11,145 bases of DNA, taken from positions 1-11,145 of the forward strand of contig DAOUWE010000009.1 of NCBI GenBank assembly GCA_030667285.1, given 5' to 3'. The translations under genes were made by a program, and so were the position numbers. Below, piece after piece: positions 1 to 5,420 of the stretch. The notes below the pieces were generated by a model, which saw only the letters and a list, made by a program, of their open reading frames with translations, did not search any database and had not been told where the DNA came from. Every line of letters begins with the position of its first letter. Position 1 is the stretch's first letter. The stretch is from Candidatus Shapirobacteria bacterium. GTDB taxonomy: Bacteria > Patescibacteriota > Microgenomatia > UBA12405 > JAUWLS01.

Positions 1-227
1 CTTTTACTGGACGTAGAGGAGGAAATCCTCCCCCACGCCTTGGTCGTCGTTTCGGCTTTGGTGGTGGATTCGGTCCAGGTCGCCATTTTCCCTATTGCCC
101 TTTTGGCTTCGGTTGGCCTTCCAAAAAGCCCACTAAACAAGATTTGGAGGACCACAAAGAAGACCTTAAAAAGCTTCATCAGGAAGAACTGGCCGATCTA
201 GACCAGTTTATTAAAGAGTCAGAGTAA
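1..227 (+). CDS. C-terminal part of a DUF5320-type Gly/Pro/Arg-rich protein (5' end outside window)
   Basis: The reading frame is open at the left edge and ends with TAA at 225-227, leaving 74 visible codons. The visible part begins FTGRGGNPPPRLGRRFG, continues through a Gly/Phe/Pro-rich stretch containing PYCPFGFGW, and ends in a charged helical tail rich in Lys, Glu, Asp and Leu. The 'TGRG' motif, Gly-rich middle and charged C-terminal helix match the layout of the small DUF5320 proteins. In many anaerobes and CPR genomes these sit beside DUF134 proteins and NifX/NifB-like iron-molybdenum cofactor proteins. The next gene here is a DUF134 protein, which supports the call. The biochemical function of the family is not established. 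The start codon is not visible. Confidence 0.6.
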   Translation, partial: FTGRRGGNPPPRLGRRFGFGGGFGPGRHFPYCPFGFGWPSKKPTKQDLEDHKEDLKKLHQEELADLDQFIKESE

Positions 228-235
228 TCGGACAC

Positions 236-270
236 TCACGGTATTACGATCCTAAGTCGTGGTACCGTGA
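236..270 (+). promoter_or_regulatory. 14-bp hairpin between the DUF5320-type gene and the DUF134 gene
   Basis: Positions 236-249 pair with 257-270 (outer arms TCACGGTA and TACCGTGA, inner arms ACGA and TCGT), giving 14 consecutive pairs including two G-U, with a 7-nt loop. It starts 9 nt after the upstream stop codon. No U-run follows directly (the next bases are catctgtctatt), so it is a poor intrinsic terminator. It could instead be an mRNA-stabilising 3' end or an operator for the DUF134 regulator just downstream. Confidence 0.55.
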
Positions 271-297
271 CATCTGTCTATTATTCTAATTATCTAG

Positions 298-303
298 TAT
301 TCT
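298..303 (+). promoter_or_regulatory. Possible -10 box for the DUF134 gene
   Basis: TATTCT lies 6 nt before the ATG at 310, so transcription would start at or next to the start codon. No Shine-Dalgarno sequence is visible. The box is weak on its own and TAGTAT at 295-300 overlaps it. It is listed because its spacing matches the other promoters in this window. Confidence 0.35.
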
Positions 304-309
304 AATTCC

Positions 310-588
310 ATGCCTCGACCTAAACTAAAACGCCTTCTAACTTGTAGCCCATCTTGCTATTGCTTCAAGCCTCGCGGTATACCCATGCGCAACCTCAAAG
401 AGGTCATTTTAGAGCCTGACGAATTAGAAGCCCTCAAGCTCCATGAAGTAGACAGCCTCTCTCAAAAAAAAGCCGCCAAAAAAATGGGCGTTTCTCAACC
501 AACTTTTCACCGTATCCTAGCTTCTGCCTACAAAAAATCAGCCACCGCTCTCGTCAAGGGCCATCTCATTCGCCTTAAAATCGAATAA
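310..588 (+). CDS. DUF134 (UPF0251) family helix-turn-helix DNA-binding protein
   Basis: This is a 92-residue protein, close to the usual DUF134 length. The N-terminus MPRPKLKRLLTC, the segment FKPRGIPMRNLKEV (residues 19-32) and EPDELEALKLHEVDSLSQ (35-52) follow the family signature of MPRP, a Cys-containing stretch, a 'P.G.P...L.EV' element and 'DELEALRL'. Residues 50-70 (KKAAKKMGVSQPTFHRIL) form a sigma-70 region 4-like helix-turn-helix, so DNA binding is expected. Cysteines at 12, 16 and 18 may bind metal. Family members often neighbour DUF5320 and NifX/NifB-like genes, as the left neighbour suggests here. It may regulate itself or its neighbour, possibly through the hairpin at 236-270. 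Its TAA stop directly abuts the stop of the convergent YibE/F gene. Confidence 0.88.
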   Translation: MPRPKLKRLLTCSPSCYCFKPRGIPMRNLKEVILEPDELEALKLHEVDSLSQKKAAKKMGVSQPTFHRILASAYKKSATALVKGHLIRLKIE

Positions 589-1650
589 TTATTTTCTTTT
601 CCCAAACACCTGCGCCGCCATTATCGTCGTTAACGGTACCGCCATTATTATTGCTAAACTTCCCGCCAGTGATCTAACAATTTCTTCCACTATCAACCCG
701 CTGTTTAGCACCACCCACACCGGTTGACTATCCCTGTTTATATAAAACAACAAGAACAAAACCAGGCTTGATCCTGCATAAGCCAAAACTAAAGTATTAA
801 TCATTGAAGCCACATGCTCTTTTCCTACTCTCATTCCTCTCTTAAAAAGCTCCCACTTTCCAAGTTTTTTATTAGCTTCCGCCAATTCAAAAACAGTCGC
901 ACTCTGAGCCACAGTCACGTCATCCAAGACTCCCAGAGTTCCGATGATAATCGATGCCAAATACAAACCCTCAAAATTAATCCTTTCTCCAAATCCCAAA
1001 CTCAAGGAAAAAGCCTCTTCCGACCCTAGCCCGTCTATTCCTATCAGTTTTACAAACAAAAAGGACAAAACTCCTGCTAAAACTAAACAAGCAAAAGTAG
1101 CCACTACCGCCACTGTAATTTTTTTATTCACCCCATGAGACAAAAATATTGTTAACAATAAAATCGCCATCGATCCCACTATTGTTGTTTGTAGGGGAGA
1201 CTCTCCTGAAACAATTCTGGGTACGATGAAAAGAATAATTATTAATAAACTTAACCCCATTCCCAAAAGAGAACCCATTCCTCTCCATCCCGCTATTACT
1301 ATCACTATTATTGCCAACCCTATCGCTATATTCCCCACCCCATCCAGTCTATACCGGTCAATTATTATCAGCTCCCCATCCATCCTCAACAAAACCACTT
1401 TCTCTCCTTCTTTCAATTCTTTTTCTTCAAAACCCAATAGGTGTTTTATTGTTTTTCTCTCTCCATCTTCTAGCCTCAACAATAGCCATTGGTATTTCAT
1501 TTCTTCTCCGAAATCGCCGATCTGTTCTCCTTCTTCTTCGACTCTTAATACTTCCGCCTTGTAAAAGTCTTCCTTATTCTGCGCCCAAACCCCCTTTGCC
1601 GTTCCAAAAAAAAGAAACAATCCTAAGCCTGCCAAAAGAACCCTTTTCAT
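589..1650 (-). CDS. YibE/F family multi-pass membrane protein
   Basis: The product is 353 residues. Residues 1-23 form a hydrophobic signal or anchor ending in VWAQ. Residues 24-103 form a small soluble, probably extracytoplasmic, beta-rich domain. Several membrane segments follow, roughly at 107-122, 126-145, 155-171, 178-204, 228-245, 282-304 and 325-346. The motif GTLGVLDDVTVAQSATVFEL (238-257) and HVASMINTLVLAYAGSSL (279-296) are the hallmark conserved blocks of the YibE/F family (PF07907), whose transport or channel role is not settled. The start at 1650 is preferred because an extended -10 (TGTTATATT) ends 6 nt upstream and no ribosome-binding site is seen. It is divergent from recF across 40 bp and convergent with the DUF134 gene with no intergenic base. 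Confidence 0.88.
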   Translation of the reverse strand: MKRVLLAGLGLFLFFGTAKGVWAQNKEDFYKAEVLRVEEEGEQIGDFGEEMKYQWLLLRLEDGERKTIKHLLGFEEKELKEGEKVVLLRMDGELIIIDRYRLDGVGNIAIGLAIIVIVIAGWRGMGSLLGMGLSLLIIILFIVPRIVSGESPLQTTIVGSMAILLLTIFLSHGVNKKITVAVVATFACLVLAGVLSFLFVKLIGIDGLGSEEAFSLSLGFGERINFEGLYLASIIIGTLGVLDDVTVAQSATVFELAEANKKLGKWELFKRGMRVGKEHVASMINTLVLAYAGSSLVLFLLFYINRDSQPVWVVLNSGLIVEEIVRSLAGSLAIIMAVPLTTIMAAQVFGKRK

Positions 1651-1656
1651 ATTTTA

Positions 1657-1674
1657 AATATAACAGACTATAAT
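1657..1674. promoter_or_regulatory. Divergent promoter pair for the YibE/F gene (-) and recF (+)
   Basis: On the minus strand TATATT (1662-1657) is preceded by TGT, an extended -10, and lies 6 nt before the ATG at 1650. On the plus strand TATAAT (1669-1674) lies 16 nt before the ATG at 1691. The whole gap is 40 bp, so the two promoters overlap. No good -35 is seen for either, and neither start codon has a Shine-Dalgarno sequence. The recF box sits in AGACTATAAT, which also occurs before the SpoIID-like gene. Confidence 0.6.
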
Positions 1675-1690
1675 ATCCCTACCCCTTTCT

Positions 1691-2374
1691 ATGTATCTAA
1701 AAACTATCATCTTAAAAAACTTTAGAAACTACAACCAGGAAAACTTCTCTTTCAGCAAAAAAACCAATCTCGTTCTGGGACCCAACGGTGTCGGTAAAAG
1801 CAATCTTTTAGAAGCCATCCATCTTCTTTCTCACGGAAAAAGCTTTCGAGCTCAACGTATTACTCAACTCATTCGTTGGGGCCAACCTCTCTCGTCAGTC
1901 CAAGCTCAAGTCCAAAAAGACGACCAAGAAATCAATCTTGAAGTTCAACTTACTTTTGGTGAAATACTAGGCAAAAAAACACCCAAAAGACGTTTTTTGA
2001 TAAACAAAATTTTAAAAACTCGTCGAAACTATCTCGGAAACTTAAGATCAGTTATTTTTCAGCCTGAAGATATTCGCCTTATTACCGGCTCTCCTTCCCG
2101 CCGTCGTGATTTTCTAGACCAAGTACTTTCTCAGCTTGACTGGGAATACGCTCGTGCTTCCGGTCAATACCGTCGCGCTCTTACTCATCGAAATAAACTT
2201 TTAGATCTCGTTCGTGACCGTCGAGCTAGGCCGGAAGAACTATTTTTCTGGGACCAATCTCTTCTTAAAAACGCTGACATTATCCTTCATTTTCGTCATC
2301 AATTCGTTGATTTTGCCAACCACTTCTTTCAAACCCAAGAATTAAAAGATCTTTCTTACTTAAATCTTCATTAG
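1691..2374 (+). CDS. recF: RecF recombination mediator, N-terminal part (ends at an in-frame TAG)
   Basis: RecF is an SMC-like ATPase that helps load RecA at DNA gaps during recombinational repair. This part encodes 227 residues. It has the typical N-terminus MYLKTIILKNFRNY and the Walker A motif GPNGVGKSN (residues 30-38), followed by EAIHLLSHGKSFR. The family block containing IFQPEDIRLITGSPSRRRDFLDQ lies around residues 119-141. TAG at 2372-2374 ends it just before the region that carries the ABC signature and Walker B. The frame continues intact after the TAG and encodes the missing C-terminal third (2402-2764). Read through, the gene has 357 codons, the normal RecF length. The TAG is therefore a point nonsense change, a readthrough codon or a sequence error, and not a frameshift. 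Alone this part cannot form a complete ATPase. Confidence 0.85.
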   Translation: MYLKTIILKNFRNYNQENFSFSKKTNLVLGPNGVGKSNLLEAIHLLSHGKSFRAQRITQLIRWGQPLSSVQAQVQKDDQEINLEVQLTFGEILGKKTPKRRFLINKILKTRRNYLGNLRSVIFQPEDIRLITGSPSRRRDFLDQVLSQLDWEYARASGQYRRALTHRNKLLDLVRDRRARPEELFFWDQSLLKNADIILHFRHQFVDFANHFFQTQELKDLSYLNLH

Positions 2375-2401
2375 TCGCCTCTCCCTCTTTCTTTAAAAGC
2401 C

Positions 2402-2764
2402 TTGAAAAAAAACCTAGAAAAAGATATCCATTTTGGATCTACTTCCATTGGCCCTCACCGAGATGATTTTTATCTGGAAGATTCTCGCATTCCATCCGAA
2501 TTAAAAGATCTTTCTGCCTGGGGCAGCCGGGGCCAACAGCGCCTGGGAGTCTTGGGTTTAAGACTTGCCCAAATCCATTTTTTAAAAGAAAAAACAAAAG
2601 AAAAACCCCTTCTTCTCCTGGATGATATTTTTTCTGAACTAGACTCTGCTCATCAAAAAACAGTTTCCACTCTTATAAGTTCTCATCAAACCATCATCAC
2701 TACCGCCGATCTCGATATTCAAAAGACAATTCCCGTTCAAAAACTTCTCCATCTTGCCGGTTGA
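2402..2764 (+). CDS. recF: RecF, C-terminal part (same frame, after the in-frame TAG)
   Basis: This frame is continuous with the upstream recF part. It carries STSIGPHRDDF, the ABC signature GSRGQQRLGVLGLRLAQ and Walker B PLLLLDDIFSELD, followed by TTADLD, all in the order expected for RecF. If made separately, TTG at 2402 is the first usable start after the TAG, 27 nt downstream, giving 120 residues. No Shine-Dalgarno sequence precedes it. Conservation of every key motif argues that the TAG is recent, suppressed or an error. The TGA stop (2762-2764) is embedded in the -35 hexamer of the 16S promoter. TGA acts as an ordinary stop here because the RecF homology ends at it. Confidence 0.8.
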   Translation: MKKNLEKDIHFGSTSIGPHRDDFYLEDSRIPSELKDLSAWGSRGQQRLGVLGLRLAQIHFLKEKTKEKPLLLLDDIFSELDSAHQKTVSTLISSHQTIITTADLDIQKTIPVQKLLHLAG

Positions 2765-2789
2765 ATTCATGCCTCTTCTAGGTTAAAAT
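2761..2789 (+). promoter_or_regulatory. Promoter of the 16S rRNA transcription unit
   Basis: TTGAAT (2761-2766) and TAAAAT (2784-2789) are separated by exactly 17 bp, the best sigma-70-type promoter in the window. The -35 overlaps the recF TGA stop. Transcription would start near 2796, about 207 nt before the mature 16S 5' end. Unlike the protein-gene promoters here, it has a recognisable -35. Confidence 0.7.
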
Positions 2790-2796
2790 CCCTCTA

Positions 2797-3002
2797 CCCA
2801 GAGAAGATTTGGGTTTTTCGCACATTAACAAAGCAGAAGTCACTAATGTAAGTGACGGGAAGCCAAACTTTCATTTCGTTTAGAGAAAATGGCCATTGGC
2901 CATTCGAAAAAATGAACTAGGGTCTTTTGACCCTTAACTGAATCATCAGCTAGTAACTGATGTGCAAATCTTGAGTCTACTTTTGGTGATCAAGATTTGT
3001 TT
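2797..3002 (+). other. 16S rRNA leader with a chain of hairpins
   Basis: No gene is present. The leader can form several stem-loops. GTCACT/AGTGAC (2839-2856) is a local alternative to the long processing stem. TTCATT/AATGAA (2870-2875 with 2911-2916), with inner TCG/CGA, encloses the near-palindrome AATGGCCATTGGCCATT (2888-2904). AGGGTC-TTTT-GACCCT is at 2919-2934 and CATCAG/CTGATG at 2944-2962. A perfect 10-bp stem CAAATCTTGA/TCAAGATTTG spans 2965-2999 and ends just before the mature rRNA. Such leaders usually guide rRNA folding and nuclease processing. Confidence 0.6.
2834..2863 (+). other. 16S processing stem, 5' strand
   Basis: Positions 2834-2863 pair antiparallel with 5214-5243 downstream of the 16S: 25 Watson-Crick pairs, 4 G-U and one C-A mismatch (2843/5234). 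The core is AATGTAAGTGAC against GTCACTTACATT. This is the classic bracketing helix cleaved by RNase III to release pre-16S rRNA. Confidence 0.8.
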
Positions 3003-4417
3003 GTCACTAAGAATTTGATCGTGGTTCAGGGTGAACGCTGGCGGTGTGCCTAAGGCATGCAAGTCGAATGGTCTATTCATTTAGACCATGGCGAACGGGT
3101 GAGTAACGCGTACAAATCTACCCCTAAGAGGAGCATAGTCCCGAGAAATCGGGAGTAATTCTCCATAGTTCCGAAAGGATAAAGGATGTAACTATCCGCT
3201 CAGGGAGGAGTGTGCGTTCTATCAGCTTGTTGGTAGGGTAACGGCCTACCAAGGCTATGACGGATATCGGCTCTGAGAGGAGGATCCGACACAATGGGAC
3301 TGAGACACGGCCCATACTCCTACGGGAGGCAGCAGCTAGGAATATTGCGCAATGGACGAAAGTCTGACGCAGCGACACCGCGTGAGGGATGAATGCCTTC
3401 GGGTTGTAAACCTCTTTTAGCCCCCATATAAGGGGCAGAATAAGCAACTACTAACTACGTGCCAGCAGTCGCGGTAATACGTAGGTTGCAAGCGTTACCC
3501 GGATTTACTGGGCGTAAAGCGTCTGTAGGTGGTTTTTTAAGTCTTGTTTCAAATCCCCCGGCTCAACCGGGGACCGGGGCAGGATACTGAAAGACTAGAG
3601 TCATATCGGGGCTACTGGAATTGATGGTGTAGGGGTGAAATCCGTGGATACCATCAAGAACACCAAGAGCGAAGGCAGGTAGCTAGGTATGTACTGACAC
3701 TGAGAGACTAAAGCTAGGGTAGCAAACTGGATTAGAGACCCAGGTAGTCCTAGCCCTAAACGATGCTCGCTAGCCCTATGGTGCAAACTGTGGGGCGCAA
3801 GCTAACGCGTTAAGCGAGCCGCCTGGGGAGTATAGCCGCAAGGTTGAAACTCAAACGAATTGGCGGGGAGGCGCACAACCAGTGGAGCATGTGGTTCAAT
3901 TCGATATGAAGCGCTGTACCTTACCTGGGCTTGACATGTACCTGCACTTCCGGCGAAAGCCGGAATTCTTCGAGAGTGGTACACAGCTGTTGCATGGCTG
4001 TCGTCAGTTCGTGACGTGAGTTGTTCCCTTAAGTGGGGTAACGAACGCAACCCATGTCTCGTGTTACTATGTCACGAGAGACTGCCCAGCATTATTTTGT
4101 TGGGAGGAAGGAATGGACGACGTCAAGTCAGCATGATGCTTATGTCCAGGGCTACACACATCCTACAATGGGCTGTACAGAGGGTTGCTAAGCCGCGAGG
4201 TGGAGCCAATCCCTTAAAACAGTTCTCAGTTGGGATTGCAGGCTGTAATTCGCCTTCATGAACTTGGAATTGGTAGTAATCGCAGATCAGCAGACTGCGG
4301 TGAATACGTTCTCGCCTCTTGCACACACTGCCCGTCAAATCAGCAAAGTCGGGGGTGCCCAAAACTCCACAATTTTTTGTGGGACTAAGGCAAATTCGGC
4401 GATGAGGGTTAAGTCGT

Positions 4418-5151
4418 AAAAACTTGTTGCGACTCATGAGAGTAATTTCATGAACAAATCTGGCTATATCGGGGAAACCTAACTTCATAAACTGTAAAAT
4501 GGTTTATGAACAAGGCAATCGCGAGGGAACCTCTGAAAAGAGGACTCCGTAGAGACTATACGCCAGCGCCTCAAATAACAAAAGCTTATCTACTCGGCAT
4601 CCTCCATGATGCCACTGAGAGAAAGACAACCTACAGAATTAGTCAAAAAAGTCTATCTTTGATAAAAACCATTGCCAAAGGCATAAAAAACCTTGGTTCT
4701 GGAGCTTGGATCTATAAAGAAGGAAAAAACAGAAAAGTCTACGTTGTAGAGTTTTCAAAAACCCTTCTTAAGAAGTTCAAGATTAAAACCAAAAAAGACA
4801 AAACTGACTACATTCGAGGTTATTTTGACTCAGAGGGTGGAATAGCTCATAAAAAAACGGTCCGTTTTTACATTTATTTTTCTCAAAAAGATAAAAAAGA
4901 TCTCCAAGAGGTCAAAAAATATCTTCAAGAGTTAAATATTCATTGTGGTAAAACTCACAATCCAAGTAAAAAAGTGGACCCGAATTATTGGCGATTTTAT
5001 ATTTCAAGCAAATCTTATAAAGATTTTGCAAACCTCGTAGGATCCTTCCATCCAATTAAAAATCGTCTTTTGAGGATGAAGAGATAGTCCGTGCCTCAGG
5101 AAACTGGGGAATAGATTTTTATCTTCTTTTAATATTGATAAAAACAAACCG
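4418..5151 (+). ncRNA. Group I self-splicing intron in 16S rRNA (after the U1498 equivalent)
   Basis: All core helices can be drawn. P1 pairs exon AGTCGT (4412-4417) with GCGACT (4429-4434), with the splice-site U-G wobble at 4417/4429. P10 pairs CTTGTT (4423-4428) with exon 2 AACAAG (5152-5157). The other helices are P2 CATGA/TCATG (4435-4452); P3 CTGGC (4460-4464) with GCCAG (4562-4566); P5 CCT/AGG plus TTCATAAAC (4484-4492) with GTTTATGAA (4502-4510); P6a CCTCT-GAAA-AGAGG (4530-4543); P7 GACTA (4554-4558) with TAGTC (5085-5089); P8 CCTCAAA (4569-4575) with TTTGAGG (5069-5075); and P9 CCTCAG-GAAA-CTGGGG (5094-5109). P4 (4469-4474 with 4519-4524) has one G-G mismatch. An AT-rich hairpin spans 5116-5144. 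The intron ends in G (5151). Removing it joins AAGTCGT to AACAAGG, restoring the conserved 16S sequence. Core sequences resemble bacterial tRNA introns such as Azoarcus (from memory). Confidence 0.93.
4506..5087 (+). CDS. LAGLIDADG homing endonuclease encoded in the group I intron
   Basis: The product has 193 residues and two LAGLIDADG-type helices: YLLGILHDA (28-36) and YIRGYFDSEG (102-111), about 74 residues apart, as expected for a monomeric two-motif enzyme. Such enzymes cut intronless alleles at the insertion site and let the intron copy itself; some also act as maturases. Motif 2 has the usual acidic residue (Glu110). In motif 1 the equivalent position appears to be Ala36, with Asp35 one residue earlier, so full cleavage activity is uncertain. 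The only in-frame ATG is 4506, inside the P5 helix, so residues 1-24 are coded by catalytic-core RNA; the bulk lies in the P8 loop. The stop TAG (5085-5087) lies inside P7. Many Lys-rich segments fit nucleic-acid binding. No Shine-Dalgarno sequence is visible. Confidence 0.9.
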   Translation: MNKAIAREPLKRGLRRDYTPAPQITKAYLLGILHDATERKTTYRISQKSLSLIKTIAKGIKNLGSGAWIYKEGKNRKVYVVEFSKTLLKKFKIKTKKDKTDYIRGYFDSEGGIAHKKTVRFYIYFSQKDKKDLQEVKKYLQELNIHCGKTHNPSKKVDPNYWRFYISSKSYKDFANLVGSFHPIKNRLLRMKR

Positions 5152-5213
5152 AACAAGGTATCCGTTCTGGAAGGAGCGGATGGATCACCTCCTTTCTAAG
5201 GGGAAAAAAAGTA

Positions 5214-5243
5214 GCTTTCTGTCACTTACATTGATGACTTTTG
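5214..5243 (+). other. 16S processing stem, 3' strand
   Basis: This is the partner of 2834-2863. It begins 18 nt after the 16S 3' end. Pairing runs outward from G5214-C2863 to G5243-C2834. Confidence 0.8.
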
Positions 5244-5251
5244 AAAAAACC

Positions 5252-5268
5252 ATCCACTTCGGGTGGAT
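5252..5268 (+). other. Short hairpin between the processing stem and the terminator
   Basis: ATCCAC (5252-5257) pairs with GTGGAT (5263-5268) around a 5-nt loop TTCGG. No U-run follows, so it is not itself a terminator. It sits in the 3' trailer of the pre-16S RNA. Confidence 0.5.
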
Positions 5269-5273
5269 CAAAT

Positions 5274-5297
5274 ACCCTCGCCCTGCGAGGGTTTTTT
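5274..5297 (+). terminator. Intrinsic terminator of the 16S unit
   Basis: ACCCTCGC (5274-5281) pairs perfectly with GCGAGGGT (5285-5292) around a 3-nt loop and runs into six T (5292-5297). It ends the rRNA transcript right after the 16S trailer, so no 23S is co-transcribed. Confidence 0.9.
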
Positions 5298-5343
5298 GTA
5301 TCCATATCCAAAAAGGTTCGACCTTAAACAAAGAAGCTCATCC

Positions 5344-5370
5344 AACCTTCCTGTTCTGCGAGGGTTTTTT
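5344..5370 (+). terminator. Second, tandem terminator with a duplicated 3' arm
   Basis: AACCTTC (5344-5350) pairs with GAGGGTT (5360-5366, one G-U) around a 9-nt loop, followed by more T to 5370. The 15-nt string CTGCGAGGGTTTTTT at 5356-5370 is identical to 5283-5297 of the first terminator, so this looks like a partial duplication with a different 5' arm. A smaller hairpin AAGGT-TCG-ACCTT lies between them at 5313-5325. Confidence 0.6.
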
Positions 5371-5403
5371 CTGCTCTCTTCCGACTTAGTTTCAAAGATC
5401 AAA

Positions 5404-5412
5404 TGATATAAT
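5404..5412 (+). promoter_or_regulatory. Extended -10 promoter of uppS
   Basis: TGATATAAT is a perfect extended -10 (TGN plus TATAAT). It ends 8 nt before the ATG at 5421, so the transcript would begin at or within a base or two of the start codon. No convincing -35 and no Shine-Dalgarno sequence are present. Confidence 0.75.
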
Positions 5413-5420
5413 CTCCTGTT

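Larger units (their letters stand above)
3003..5195 (+). rRNA. rrs: 16S ribosomal RNA, interrupted by a group I intron (exons about 3003-4417 and 5152-5195)
   Basis: The ends are set by alignment to remembered E. coli 16S. AGAATTTGATC (3010-3020) corresponds to E. coli position 8 onward, and the 3' end GGATCACCTCCTTT keeps the anti-Shine-Dalgarno CCTCC. Landmarks in order: ACGGGAGGCAGCAG near 3321, GTGCCAGCAGTCGCGGTAA near 3460, GATTAGAGACCC near 3731, AACTCAAACGAATTGGCGGG near 3848, the CAACGAACGCAACCC-type block near 4038, and CACACACTGCCCGTC near 4321. Exon 1 is about 1415 nt (E. coli 1-1498 is longer) and exon 2 is 44 nt, the same as E. coli. Helix 45 keeps its GGAA loop. Spliced length is about 1460 nt. 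The many primer-site changes are typical of CPR bacteria. It is flanked by its own promoter, processing stem and terminators, with no linked 23S or 5S. Confidence 0.95.

Noticed and set aside
2365..2410. Frameshift in recF
   Set aside because: Both halves are in the same frame; only a TAG separates them.
2762..2764. Possible UGA recoding as in Gracilibacteria/SR1
   Set aside because: TGA ends recF, a VirB2-like gene and the GalU-like gene exactly where their homology or neighbour spacing predicts a stop, and no in-frame TGA occurs inside a gene.
3124..4488. Several open frames on both strands inside the 16S exon
   Set aside because: They lie in conserved rRNA sequence and show no protein-family motifs.
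4499..4501. ATG at 4499 as the endonuclease start
   Set aside because: It is out of frame with the LAGLIDADG motifs.
4418..5151. Group II intron or archaeal bulge-helix-bulge intron
   Set aside because: No domain V or bulge-helix-bulge was seen, while every group I pairing including P1, P7 and P10 is present and the intron ends in G after an exon U.
5298..5400. 5S rRNA, tRNA or a small gene between the 16S terminators and uppS
   Set aside because: No cloverleaf, 5S signature or plausible coding frame; only hairpins and the repeated terminator arm.
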